Of a stretch of 20,593 bases of DNA, positions 1 to 7,215 are shown one piece after another (position 1 is the first letter of the stretch; each line of letters begins with the position of its first letter). Source of the stretch: a virus; IMG/VR virus record IMGVR_UViG_3300042691_014324, positions 1-20,593 of that record. One strand, 5' to 3'. Position numbers and translations under genes: made by a program. The notes beneath the pieces are model-generated. The model searched no databases. It was not told the DNA's origin and saw only the letters and a list, made by a program, of their open reading frames with translations.

Positions 1-26
1 GCGGCAACACATGGATGGGCAGGTGA
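1..26 (+). CDS. 3' end of upstream gene (possibly terminase large subunit)
   Basis: A reading frame open from the window edge ends at TGA 24-26, giving the C-terminal residues GNTWMGR. Its stop lies two bases before the ATG at 29, which is typical spacing for this operon. Seven residues are too few to identify a family. In P22-like genomes the gene directly before the portal is the large terminase subunit, so that is the positional guess. Confidence 0.4.
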
Positions 27-28
27 TC

Positions 29-2203
29 ATGGCTTACGACGCCGAAAAGCCCGCCCGCAAAGCCAAGGTCCCGAAGGGCTACAAGGACGAGGGCGAGTTC
101 TGCGCCGAGGTCCGCGAGCTATTCCAGAACGCGGTGGACTATGATCGGGAGAACCGTGATCAGGCGGATGAGGACCTCCGGTTCCTCTCGGGCTCCCAGT
201 GGGACGACGACGCAAAGAAGGCACGGGCCGGAAAGCCCATGCTCACGATCAACGACTTGCCGCAGAAGATTGCGCAGGTGGTGGGCGACATGCGGATCAA
301 CCGCCCGGCCATTCGGGTTCGCCCCGCCGAGGACGCGGACAAGGACCTGGCGGTGGTTCGCGAGGGGCTGATCCGCGCCATCGAGCGGGACAACGACGCG
401 CAGGGTGTTTACATCGCGGCGGGCGAGAACCAAGTCGCGTGCGGCATCGGCAACTTCAGGGTGGGGCTCAAGTACGCCGACGACACGCAATTCGAGCGCG
501 ACATTGACGTGCGGAACATCCCCGACGCCTTTGCGGTGGTGTGGGACCCGTTCTCGGTCGAGCGCACCGGCAAGGACGCCGAATGGTGCTTCGTCGAAGA
601 GGCGATGCCCAAGAAGGCGTTCGAGAAGCGGTGGAAGGATGAACTGCCTTCGGAGCTAGAGGTCCCCAAGGCCGACGCGAACGGCTGGTACACGCGCGAT
701 GAAGTCCGCGTGGTCGAGTTCTGGCGCATGAAGTCGGAGCCGACGACCTATGCGCGGCTCGAGACGGGTTCGACGGTCGAAGTGGATATGACCGACCCGA
801 TGATGCCCGCCATGATCGTTCGGACATCGAAGGGCCAGAAGCTGCGCCCGCTGCCCGCGCCCGTTGCGCTGGACGACAACGGCGAGCCGATGATCCGCAA
901 GGGCGTTCGGAAGTACGCCTGCATGTATCTGATGACGGGTCACGCGATCCTGTCCGGCCCGCATGAGTTGCCCATTCCCCGCCTGCCGATCTTCCGGGCG
1001 CGCGGTTGGGAGATCAACGTCCGCGCCAAGCGGGTGCGGTTCGGGCTGGTGCGGTTCGCCCGCGATAGCTACCGCCTGCGGAACTACTGGCGGTCGAAGT
1101 CGGCGGAGATGCTGGCGCTTGCGGGCAACGGCAAGTGGATTCTGAACGAGCGCATGGAGGGCGACCAAGACGCCTTCCGCGACGGCTACAAGAACGACGA
1201 CACGGTGCTGATCTACTCGGGCGAGGTTCCGCCGCAGTTCGTCGGCCCGCCCGCTCTGAACAGTGCCGTGCTGCAAGAGAGCCAGATTCTCACGCAGGAC
1301 ATCAAGGACACGACCGGGCTTCACGATGCCTCACTCGGCATTGCGTCCAACGAGACCAGCGGGAAGGCCATTCTCGCCCGCCAGCGCGAAGGCGACGTGG
1401 CGAGCTATATCTACCACGACAACCTCCAGGCCGCGATTGCCGAGGCCGGGCGGGTCATCAACGCGCTGATCCCGATTGCCTACGACACCGCGCGCACGAT
1501 CCGCGTCATCGGTGAAGACGAGGCGGTGAAGGTCAAGCGCATCAACGACCCGATGAACCCGGAGAGCATCGACATCAACCGTGGCCGCTATGACGTGGTG
1601 GTCGAGACCGGCCCGAACTACAGCACCAAGCGCGTCGAGGCCGCCGAGAGTATGATGCAGTTCATGCAGGCGGTTCCTGGCGCGGCTCAGATGGCGGGCG
1701 ACCTGATCGCGCGCAACATGGACTGGCCTGGCGCGGACGTGATCGCGGAGCGGCTCAAGAAGGCGCTTCCGCCCGGCATGGCCGAGGAAAAGGACGAAGA
1801 CCTATCGACCGAGGAGATGCAACAGCGTCAACAGGCGATGCAGGCGCAGCAGGCCGAACAGCAGCAGCAGCAGGCGATGCAGATGCAGGCCGCGCAACTG
1901 GCGCTCGCCGAAAAGGACGCCCAGGTCAAGAAAACCCAGGCCGAGGCGATCAAGGCGATGCGCGAGGCGGAAGCCGTGGGCGAAGACAGCCCCATGGAAA
2001 GCCCGCTCGATCAGCAGTTGAAGATGGCGCAGCTTCGCAAGGCCCAGGCCGACGCAATCAAGGCCGAGGTCGAGGCTCAACGGTCACAAGTGGCGCTCCA
2101 GGGCGACATCATGGATTTGGAACGCAAGCCGCTGGAGGCGATGACCGCCGAAGTGGACCTTGCCGAACGTCTCAACCCGCCGGTCCCCGAAGCGGACGGC
2201 TAA
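29..2203 (+). CDS. Portal protein (P22 gp1-like)
   Basis: This is the probable dodecameric portal at the unique capsid vertex, through which DNA is packaged and ejected. The 724-residue product is close to the length of P22 gp1 (725). The N-terminal half has the look of P22-type portals: an acidic/basic helical start, then 'MLTINDLPQKIAQVVGDMR' and 'RPAIRVRP', and an 'ETSGKAILARQREGD' segment near residue 450. Residues about 590-700 are Gln-rich and helical, with a (CAG)5 run near 1859 and repeated KTQAEAIKA/KAQADAIKA blocks. This matches the long C-terminal helical barrel of P22-type portals. I chose ATG 29 over ATG 11 because an AGGTG sequence sits just before it and the preceding frame stops at 26. 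Family assignment is by sequence pattern, length and position before scaffold and coat. Confidence 0.88.
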   Translation: MAYDAEKPARKAKVPKGYKDEGEFCAEVRELFQNAVDYDRENRDQADEDLRFLSGSQWDDDAKKARAGKPMLTINDLPQKIAQVVGDMRINRPAIRVRPAEDADKDLAVVREGLIRAIERDNDAQGVYIAAGENQVACGIGNFRVGLKYADDTQFERDIDVRNIPDAFAVVWDPFSVERTGKDAEWCFVEEAMPKKAFEKRWKDELPSELEVPKADANGWYTRDEVRVVEFWRMKSEPTTYARLETGSTVEVDMTDPMMPAMIVRTSKGQKLRPLPAPVALDDNGEPMIRKGVRKYACMYLMTGHAILSGPHELPIPRLPIFRARGWEINVRAKRVRFGLVRFARDSYRLRNYWRSKSAEMLALAGNGKWILNERMEGDQDAFRDGYKNDDTVLIYSGEVPPQFVGPPALNSAVLQESQILTQDIKDTTGLHDASLGIASNETSGKAILARQREGDVASYIYHDNLQAAIAEAGRVINALIPIAYDTARTIRVIGEDEAVKVKRINDPMNPESIDINRGRYDVVVETGPNYSTKRVEAAESMMQFMQAVPGAAQMAGDLIARNMDWPGADVIAERLKKALPPGMAEEKDEDLSTEEMQQRQQAMQAQQAEQQQQQAMQMQAAQLALAEKDAQVKKTQAEAIKAMREAEAVGEDSPMESPLDQQLKMAQLRKAQADAIKAEVEAQRSQVALQGDIMDLERKPLEAMTAEVDLAERLNPPVPEADG

Positions 2204-2212
2204 GGTTTCGCG

Positions 2213-2234
2213 CCGGGGGCTCGTCCCGCCCCGG
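2213..2234 (+). other. GC-rich hairpin between portal and scaffold genes
   Basis: CCGGGG (2213-2218) can pair with CCCCGG (2229-2234) across a ten-base loop. No T-run follows, so it does not look like an intrinsic terminator. It could protect the 3' end of the message or tune expression of the scaffold gene. In such GC-rich DNA it could also be chance. Confidence 0.25.
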
Positions 2235-2268
2235 ATAAACGCGCCTCGGGACATCCGCGAAAGCGCCA

Positions 2269-3099
2269 ATGTCAGAAGCCAACACCGCGCCGGAAGGCGT
2301 GACCGAAGACGTGTCCGTTGCCGATCAGGTGACCGACCAGACCCCCGCTCAGGGTGATGAGCATCTCGGGGACGATGCCCCCGCCGAGACCGAAGGCCAG
2401 GCCCCCGCGCCGAAGCCGAAAAAGTCGGTCCAAGAACGCATCGACGAACTGACGGCGGCCCGCCGAGAGGCAGAACGCGACCGGGACTTTTACCGGGAGC
2501 AAGCCTTGCGACAGGCTGACGCGCCGACCAACGCCCCCCGCTCGCAAGCGGAGTACGTTGACGAAGACCCGGCCCCCAGCCCCGACTTTTACGAGTACGG
2601 GGAGAACGACGCGCGGTTCATCCGGGCGCACGCCACCTGGGAAGCGAGACGCGAGGTCTCGCGCCAATTCGAGGAACGCGCTGCACGTCAGGCCGAAGAG
2701 GCCGAACGGCAACGGTTCAACGAACGCGCGATGTCCTACGCCGACGCGACACCGGACTTCTTCGACGTTGTGGGACAGGACTTCGGACGTGCTGCGGCTG
2801 TGATGACCCCGGTCATGCAGCAAGCCGCCCGAACGGCAGAGGAAGCGCCCGCCGTGGCGTATCACCTCGCAAAACACCCGGCTGAAGCGCGCCGCATCGC
2901 GGCCCTGAACCCCTTCGCTCAAGCCGTTGAGATCGGAAAACTCGCAGCCCGGTTCGGAGCGCAGCCCGCGCCCAAGCCGACCCCCCAACACGCCACCAAC
3001 GCCCCGGAACCGCCCCCGCAAGTCAGGGGGCCTGGAGGCCGCTTCAAGGTCGGACCCGACACGGACGACTTTGCGACCTTCGAGAAAACCTACGGCTGA
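2269..3099 (+). CDS. Scaffolding protein
   Basis: This 276-residue protein most likely templates procapsid assembly and then leaves the shell. It lies exactly between portal and coat, as in P22. It has the usual composition: an acidic, disordered N-terminus (residues 1-50, rich in D, E, A and P), a predicted coiled coil at about 52-80 (VQERIDELTAARREAERDRD), a second charged helical stretch at 115-150, and a helical region at 175-230. A Pro-rich linker follows, then a short C-terminal tail with GGRFKVGP. In P22 the C-terminus is the coat-binding end. Scaffolds diverge quickly, so the call rests on position, size and composition rather than on conserved residues. The start ATG has a weak upstream GCGAAAG, and a 65-base spacer separates it from the portal gene. 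Confidence 0.82.
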   Translation: MSEANTAPEGVTEDVSVADQVTDQTPAQGDEHLGDDAPAETEGQAPAPKPKKSVQERIDELTAARREAERDRDFYREQALRQADAPTNAPRSQAEYVDEDPAPSPDFYEYGENDARFIRAHATWEARREVSRQFEERAARQAEEAERQRFNERAMSYADATPDFFDVVGQDFGRAAAVMTPVMQQAARTAEEAPAVAYHLAKHPAEARRIAALNPFAQAVEIGKLAARFGAQPAPKPTPQHATNAPEPPPQVRGPGGRFKVGPDTDDFATFEKTYG

Positions 3100-3102
3100 G
3101 GT

Positions 3103-3122
3103 GGCTCCTTCCGTAAGGAACC
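3103..3122 (+). promoter_or_regulatory. Hairpin covering the coat-gene ribosome binding site
   Basis: GGCTCCTT (3103-3110) and AAGGAACC (3115-3122) form an eight-pair stem with one C/A mismatch and the loop CCGT. The right arm contains the AAGGA Shine-Dalgarno sequence (3115-3119) of the coat gene, which starts at GTG 3129. Folding would hide the binding site. Ribosomes finishing the scaffold gene at 3099 could melt it and so couple the two genes. The structure is seen directly; the regulatory role is inferred. Confidence 0.45.
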
Positions 3123-3128
3123 CCAAAG

Positions 3129-4430
3129 GTGTCTAACTCCCTCCTTTCCCCCAAGGTCTACGCCAACGTCGGCCTTAAGCTCCTGAAGAACAACCTCGTC
3201 GCGGCCAAGCTGGTCTCTGGCGAGTACAAGGACATGGTGGTCAAGCCGATCCAGCGGAACGGCCAGGCCAACGGCACGACCGTCTATGTCAAGCGTCCGC
3301 CCGAGTTCACCGTCCGCGATGGTGCGGTTGCCTCGGTGCAAGACGTGGTTGAAGGCGAAATCGCCGTGACCATCGACAAGCAGAAGGGCATCGATGTCGA
3401 GTTCACCTCGCTTGAGGAGACCTTGACCGTTGACAGCCTCCTGAAGTCGAAGGTGATGGCGTCGGCCATGAGCCGTCTCGCCAACCAGATCGACGGCGAT
3501 ATCCATGCCGTGACCAAGCAATTTTATTCTTGGGTCGGCACGCCCGGTCAGGCGATCAACAGCTATGCGGACCTGACCAAGGCTCCGCAGCGCCTCGACG
3601 AGCAAGCGGTGGAAACCGATGGTCGCGTCGGCTTCATGCACCCCTCGGATGCGTGGGCCATGCTCGGCAGCCTGTCGGGCCTGACCGCTCAGACCAAGGA
3701 AGCCACTGACGCGCTCACCCGCGCCAAGCTCCCGGTGCTGGGCAACATCGACTGGTATTCAACCCAGAACGCGGCGACGGTCACGACCGGCACGCGCGAC
3801 GGGAACGCGGTCATCGACGGCGCGAACCAGGATGTGGCCTACTCGGAAGTCGCTTCGGGCAACTGGACGCAGACGCTGTCGATTGACAACGTCGGCAACG
3901 CCAAGACCGTCACGGCGGGCGAGGTGTTCACGATTGCGGACGTTTACGCGGTCAACCCGATCACCAAGGAGCGTCTGGACTACCTCCAGCAGTTCACGGT
4001 GATTACGGGCGGCACCTCGACGGCGACCGCCACGGGCAACGACCAGAACCTCGACCTCACGATCACCCCGCCGATCATTTCGTCGGGTGCGTTCCAGACG
4101 GTTTCCTGCCGAGGCACGTCCTCGACGGCGCCGGATGACAACGCCGCGATCCAGTGGATGGGTTCCGACACCGAGGCCGACACGGACAACACCACGTACA
4201 AGTTTGCGACCGTCTTCCGCCCGGAAGCCATCGCGCTTGTGTCTGCAAAGCTGATCATGCCGTACTCGGGTGAGTCGGAATATGCGACCGACCCCGAAAC
4301 CGGCCTGACGCTGCGCTACTGGCGTTCGTCCGACTCCACCAACGACACGCACATGCACCGCTTCGACGTGGTGTACGGCGTGAAGAACGTGGACAAGCGT
4401 CGCGGCGTCCGCCTCTCCGGCACGGCCTAA
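3129..4430 (+). CDS. Major capsid (coat) protein, P22 gp5 type
   Basis: This 433-residue protein is the probable shell subunit, an HK97-fold coat of the P22 gp5 family (P22 gp5 is 430 residues). Features that match: the N-terminal helix segment 'LLKNNLVAAKLV', an early beta region 'TVYVKRPPEFTVRDG', an acidic 'DVEFTSLEETLTVDSLL' helix, and the 'DGRVGFMHPSDAWAML' segment in the middle. An inserted domain spans about residues 230-330 (VTAGEVFTIADVYAVNP, then LQQFTVITGG), corresponding to the I-domain insertion of P22-type coats. The start is GTG with AAGGA nine bases upstream, and no ATG in frame gives a sensible alternative. It follows the scaffold by 29 bases and is followed by a terminator-like hairpin, as expected for the most heavily made protein. 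Confidence 0.9.
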   Translation: MSNSLLSPKVYANVGLKLLKNNLVAAKLVSGEYKDMVVKPIQRNGQANGTTVYVKRPPEFTVRDGAVASVQDVVEGEIAVTIDKQKGIDVEFTSLEETLTVDSLLKSKVMASAMSRLANQIDGDIHAVTKQFYSWVGTPGQAINSYADLTKAPQRLDEQAVETDGRVGFMHPSDAWAMLGSLSGLTAQTKEATDALTRAKLPVLGNIDWYSTQNAATVTTGTRDGNAVIDGANQDVAYSEVASGNWTQTLSIDNVGNAKTVTAGEVFTIADVYAVNPITKERLDYLQQFTVITGGTSTATATGNDQNLDLTITPPIISSGAFQTVSCRGTSSTAPDDNAAIQWMGSDTEADTDNTTYKFATVFRPEAIALVSAKLIMPYSGESEYATDPETGLTLRYWRSSDSTNDTHMHRFDVVYGVKNVDKRRGVRLSGTA

Positions 4431-4445
4431 ACTTCCCCCCAACTC

Positions 4446-4478
4446 GGGCGGTCCTTAGCGGGGCCGCCCACCTCTTTT
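4446..4478 (+). terminator. Intrinsic-terminator-like hairpin after the coat gene
   Basis: GGGCGGTCC (4446-4454) pairs with GGGCCGCCC (4461-4469) over nine positions, one of them a T-G wobble, around the loop TTAGCG. The 3' flank is ACCTCTTTT, a short T-run ending at 4478. The T-run is brief and begins a few bases after the stem, so termination is probably partial. The next gene's Shine-Dalgarno (GAAAGGA) begins at 4479. A leaky terminator here would lower expression of the distal genes relative to coat. Confidence 0.6.
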
Positions 4479-4492
4479 GAAAGGACAGTCTC

Positions 4493-4729
4493 ATGACTGC
4501 TGAAGTTGTTGGCCGCGCCCCTGCGGACGGCCTCAAGGTGGGTCAAGCCACCTCCCACCTGATCGGCTTTTACGGCACGACGGCGATCAGCCAACGCGCC
4601 GGCGCCGCCCAGGCCACCTCGCTCGTCGCAACCGCCTCTTCGGCGGACGTGACCACCGACCTGAAGGCAGCGGTGATCGAGATCATGAACACCTTGACCA
4701 ATCTCGGTTTGTGGAAGGGCTCGGCCTAA
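4493..4729 (+). CDS. Small head-fibre-like / decoration protein
   Basis: This is a 78-residue protein with the layout seen in many small phage proteins annotated as head fibre proteins (the phi29 gp8.5-like family). It has a 'TSHLIGFYGTTAISQRAGAAQA' block (residues about 20-41), a Thr/Ser/Ala-rich stretch, and a C-terminal helix 'DLKAAVIEIMNTLTNLGLWKGSA'. In this family the C-terminal helical part is thought to trimerise and sit on the capsid surface. It directly follows the coat gene and has a good Shine-Dalgarno (GAAAGGA). The stop overlaps the next start (TAATG). Family recognition is by pattern only; a role as capsid decoration is likely but not certain. Confidence 0.6.
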   Translation: MTAEVVGRAPADGLKVGQATSHLIGFYGTTAISQRAGAAQATSLVATASSADVTTDLKAAVIEIMNTLTNLGLWKGSA

Positions 4730-5235
4730 TGCGGAAGGTTCTTCACGTCGGTTGCGGACGTTCTCCGCTTCCGGCGTGGATGACCGACTGCGACGAAACC
4801 CGGCTGGACATCGACCCTGGTGTCCAGCCGGATGTCGTGGCCTCGATGCTCGACATGGGCGAGATCGGTGGCTTCGACATGGTTTATTCCAGCCACTCGC
4901 TGGAACACGTCTACCCGCACGAGGTCCCGGTGGCCCTTGCGGAGATGTATCGGGTCCTTAAGCCGGGCGGGGTGGTGGTGGCGGTTGTCCCCAACCTCGA
5001 CGGCGTGAAGCCCGACGACGAGGTGCTTTATGTGTCGGACGGCGGCCATCACGTCACCGGGCGCGATATGTTTTGGGGGATGCGCAGCCTCCTAATGGAA
5101 GAGCCGCACATGGCCCACCATACGGGTTTTGTGCCAGCGACACTGGCGAGTGCGCTTGAGGCGGTGGGCTTTCAGGGTGTCCATCCTCGCGCGCTACCGT
5201 TCTGGAACCTTCTCTGCGTGGGCGTGAAGCCTTGA
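4729..5235 (+). CDS. Class I SAM-dependent methyltransferase
   Basis: This 168-residue Rossmann-type methyltransferase resembles the Methyltransf_11 group. Motif I is VLHVGCG (residues 4-10) for SAM binding, an acidic RLDIDP (25-30) ends strand 2, DMVYSSHSLEHV (50-61) covers motif II, and MYRVLKPGG (73-81) is the usual post-motif turn. It is compact and has no separate target-recognition domain. That argues against a DNA methylase and for a small molecule, sugar or protein substrate. The chosen start is ATG 4729, overlapping the previous stop, with GGAAGGG upstream; an upstream GTG at 4711 would add six residues. It is translationally coupled to a glycosyltransferase downstream, so methylation of a sugar or of a virion protein is the natural guess. 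The substrate is unknown. Confidence 0.82.
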   Translation: MRKVLHVGCGRSPLPAWMTDCDETRLDIDPGVQPDVVASMLDMGEIGGFDMVYSSHSLEHVYPHEVPVALAEMYRVLKPGGVVVAVVPNLDGVKPDDEVLYVSDGGHHVTGRDMFWGMRSLLMEEPHMAHHTGFVPATLASALEAVGFQGVHPRALPFWNLLCVGVKP

Positions 5236-5918
5236 AGCTGGTCATCTGTACCCCGACCATCAAGCGCCCGTTCGACGCCTATCTGGCGGCCCTGGAGGCC
5301 GAGGTCCCGCACTTGAACACCGCCGGGTTTGAACACTACGCGGTCAACGAGGTCGGGTCGGCCTACATCTCACACGCCCGGTCCTCGATGCTTCGGAAGG
5401 CGTTGGATGTGCAGCCGGACGCCATCGTGTTCATCGACCACGACATGAGTTGGGAACCGGGCGAACTGGTCAAGCTGGTGCAGACGCCGGGTGACGTTGT
5501 CTGCGGGACGTATCGCTTCAAGACCGACAAGGTCGAGTACATGGGAACCTGGCACACGGATGACGAAGGTTATCCGGTCCAGCGTGAAGACGGATGCATC
5601 AAGGGCCAATGGGTCCCGGCGGGGTTCCTGAAGGTCACGCCGCACGCCGTCAACGAAATGATGAAGGCTTACCCGGAGCTAAACTACGGGCCGCTTTACC
5701 GCCTCTCGCACGACCTATTTAGTCACGGCGCTTTCGAGGGCGTCTGGTATGGCGAGGACTACGCCTTTTCGCGCCGATGGAACGCGCGGGGCGGGGACAT
5801 CTGGATCAACCCGAGGCTTGAACTGACGCACCACGGCGCGGACGGGACGGCCTATTCGGGCAGCTTTCACACCTACCTCAGACGCCAGCCCGGCGGGGAC
5901 CTCGCGGAGGCCGCATGA
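5232..5918 (+). CDS. GT-A type glycosyltransferase (family 2-like)
   Basis: This 228-residue protein probably transfers a sugar from a nucleotide donor. The N-terminus KLVICTPTIKRPF is a typical first strand and donor-base pocket. VFIDHDMSW (residues 66-74) contains the D69-x-D71 metal-binding motif. GQWVPAGFLKVTPHAV (125-140) is the acceptor-side turn, GEDYAFSRR (174-182) carries the acidic ED pair expected near the catalytic base, and THHG (199-202) fits a metal-ligand histidine. There is no membrane segment, so it should act in the cytoplasm. The start is TTG overlapping the previous TGA (TTGA), and the end overlaps the next ATG. Its place in a structural operon next to a methyltransferase suggests modification of a virion component. 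Host-surface modification is the alternative. Confidence 0.8.
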   Translation: MKLVICTPTIKRPFDAYLAALEAEVPHLNTAGFEHYAVNEVGSAYISHARSSMLRKALDVQPDAIVFIDHDMSWEPGELVKLVQTPGDVVCGTYRFKTDKVEYMGTWHTDDEGYPVQREDGCIKGQWVPAGFLKVTPHAVNEMMKAYPELNYGPLYRLSHDLFSHGAFEGVWYGEDYAFSRRWNARGGDIWINPRLELTHHGADGTAYSGSFHTYLRRQPGGDLAEAA

Positions 5919-6502
5919 CCACGCTGAGAACGATCCTGACGCGGGCCATGCGGATGACGCGGGCTCGTCCGGTCGGGGATGACCCTGACGGGCCAGAGAT
6001 GACGGCGGCGCTTGAGGAAGCGCAGTCGATGTTTCTGGTGTTCCCGATCCGCCGTCTGACCGACGTGCTGATCACGACCGACTACACGGCGGAAGAAAAC
6101 GAGCGGATCACATGGACGAGCGGGTCTCCCACGGTGACCTTCCCCACGACCATCACCGAGGACGGAACCGACCGCACGCCCTATAACGGCGCGATTGTCG
6201 AGACCTCGGGAACGTCGGGTTCAACCCGCAAGATTTACATCACCGAACTTAAGACGTGGATGACGCTGACGAGCCTGACGCTCGACACCGAACAACCCTT
6301 CGGTCCGACGCATGACGGCGACGTGGCGGCGATGATAGCGGCGCGGATCGCCGGGACGGTGCTTCAGACCGAAGCCCCGCAAGACGTTCTAGCCCTCGCC
6401 AACGCGGCCCGCACGAACATCCGCAATGCCTTCTGGCAGAAATACACCCCCACCTTCGACCGTGCGCTTCTGCGGCCCGAAGACCTGAATATGGAGACCT
6501 GA
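5915..6502 (+). CDS. Head-tail adaptor, P22 gp4-like (tail accessory factor)
   Basis: This 195-residue protein probably binds below the portal ring and seals packaged DNA. The N-terminal helical 'MTTLRTILTRAMRMTRAR', then 'PEMTAALEEAQSMFLVFPIRRL' (residues about 27-48), resembles the start of gp4-like adaptors, where an AL-E-A-x-x-M helix precedes the beta region. The middle is beta-rich, and the C-terminal helix (ALANAARTNIRNAFWQKY) ends the fold. P22 gp4 is somewhat shorter (166 residues). Position supports the call: in P22 gp4 follows coat and precedes gp10, which lies about 1.3 kb further on here. It starts at ATG 5915, overlapping the glycosyltransferase stop (ATGA). Confidence 0.7.
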   Translation: MTTLRTILTRAMRMTRARPVGDDPDGPEMTAALEEAQSMFLVFPIRRLTDVLITTDYTAEENERITWTSGSPTVTFPTTITEDGTDRTPYNGAIVETSGTSGSTRKIYITELKTWMTLTSLTLDTEQPFGPTHDGDVAAMIAARIAGTVLQTEAPQDVLALANAARTNIRNAFWQKYTPTFDRALLRPEDLNMET

Positions 6503-6503
6503 A

Positions 6504-6764
6504 GTGTCTGACATGACGCGCCCCGGCGCATCCCTGGCGACCGTCACGGCGTCCGATACCATCGACATCGCCAAGCTCAACGGCAACTATCCGCGCGCCC
6601 TTTGGGTAGGTGCGGCTGGTAACATCGCCCTTGTCGCGCCCGACAACACGACCAAGATTCTGGAGGCCGTGCCGGCGGGGACGTTGCTGCCGATCCAGTT
6701 CAAGCGGGTCAACAGCACGTCCACGACGAGCCAGACCGCAACCTCGATGATTGCGATCTACTAG
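6504..6764 (+). CDS. Spike base protein (RCAP_Rcc01079-like)
   Basis: This 86-residue protein fits the small 'spike base protein' family named after Rhodobacter capsulatus Rcc01079, part of the head-spike set of the RcGTA gene transfer agent. Diagnostic segments: 'YPRALWVGAAGNIALVAPD' (residues about 29-47), 'AVPAGTLLPIQFKRVNST' (55-72) and the C-terminal 'SMIAIY'. The pattern (aromatic-R-A-hydrophobic-V-G, then P-A-G-T-LL-P-x-x-x-x-R-V) is well kept. It should serve as a beta-rich platform anchoring a fibre or spike. The start is GTG 6504 with GGAGA upstream; ATG 6513 is an alternative. Assignment is from recalled family pattern. Confidence 0.72.
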   Translation: MSDMTRPGASLATVTASDTIDIAKLNGNYPRALWVGAAGNIALVAPDNTTKILEAVPAGTLLPIQFKRVNSTSTTSQTATSMIAIY

Positions 6765-6771
6765 GCCCACC

Positions 6772-7215
6772 GTGTCGCCGTTTCCGCACACGCGCGAGCG
6801 CCGCGTTCTGCGGATCAACGCTCGATATGAAGCGTTCCTCGCGGCGGGTTTTCCGCTTGCGGACTATCCCGGCGAGACGTTGCAGTGCCGCAACGAACTG
6901 GACCGCACGAACTGGATGGAGCTACGCGACCTCTGCCGCGAAGCCATCGCAGCCGAGAAAGCCTACTACGCCGCCAACGGACTGCCTGACCCGGTTGCGG
7001 GCTGGGGCGCGGGGCTGATTACGGCGCCCGGCATCCGCTGCACGTCGAACGCCTACATCCGGCCCACGGTGGCCGCGACCCTGACGATCCTGGCCGCCTT
7101 GAGCGCGTGGGCGTTCGCGGCCCAGGCCAACTGGTGGCGGTTGAAAGACGACGCCCGCTCGCTCCCGACAAGGGAAGCGGTCGAGGCTCTGGACCTAGAG
7201 GCTGGGTGGCCGTGA
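6772..7215 (+). CDS. Conserved phage protein, DUF4376-like
   Basis: This 147-residue protein begins with 'RINARYEAFLAAGFPLADY' and a segment where a Trp/Arg-rich helix pair (NELDRTNWMELRDLCREA) is followed by 'RPTVAATLTILAALSAWAFAAQ' and 'DDARSLPTREAVEALDLEAGWP'. This order matches proteins carrying DUF4376, which are common near tail-fibre genes. The hydrophobic 'TLTILAALSAWAFAA' stretch could be taken for a membrane segment, but in this family it is more likely a packed helix. I chose GTG 6772, just after the previous stop, over TTG 6751, which would overlap it by 14 bases. Function is unknown; tail-fibre assembly or a structural role is possible. Confidence 0.55.
   Translation: MSPFPHTRERRVLRINARYEAFLAAGFPLADYPGETLQCRNELDRTNWMELRDLCREAIAAEKAYYAANGLPDPVAGWGAGLITAPGIRCTSNAYIRPTVAATLTILAALSAWAFAAQANWWRLKDDARSLPTREAVEALDLEAGWP

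Noticed and set aside
656-1324. 222-residue minus-strand frame within the portal gene
   Set aside because: Antisense to a well-supported portal gene, with no domain recognised.
1859-1873. (CAG)5 trinucleotide run
   Set aside because: It is part of the Gln-rich C-terminal helix of the portal, a common composition there, and too short to suggest phase variation.
2272-3126. 284-residue minus-strand frame covering the scaffold gene
   Set aside because: It mirrors the scaffold gene almost exactly. The + strand version has coiled-coil structure and fits gene order.
5232-5918. Glycosyltransferase as an O-antigen (lysogenic conversion) gene
   Set aside because: Such gtr genes normally form a gtrABC cluster with membrane proteins outside the head operon. 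This one is soluble and embedded among structural genes. It is kept only as an alternative.
7107-7211. Upstream extension of the 70-residue protein frame
   Set aside because: The added residues are Arg/Gly-rich and overlap the preceding gene. GTG 7212 forms a GTGA overlap typical of this operon.
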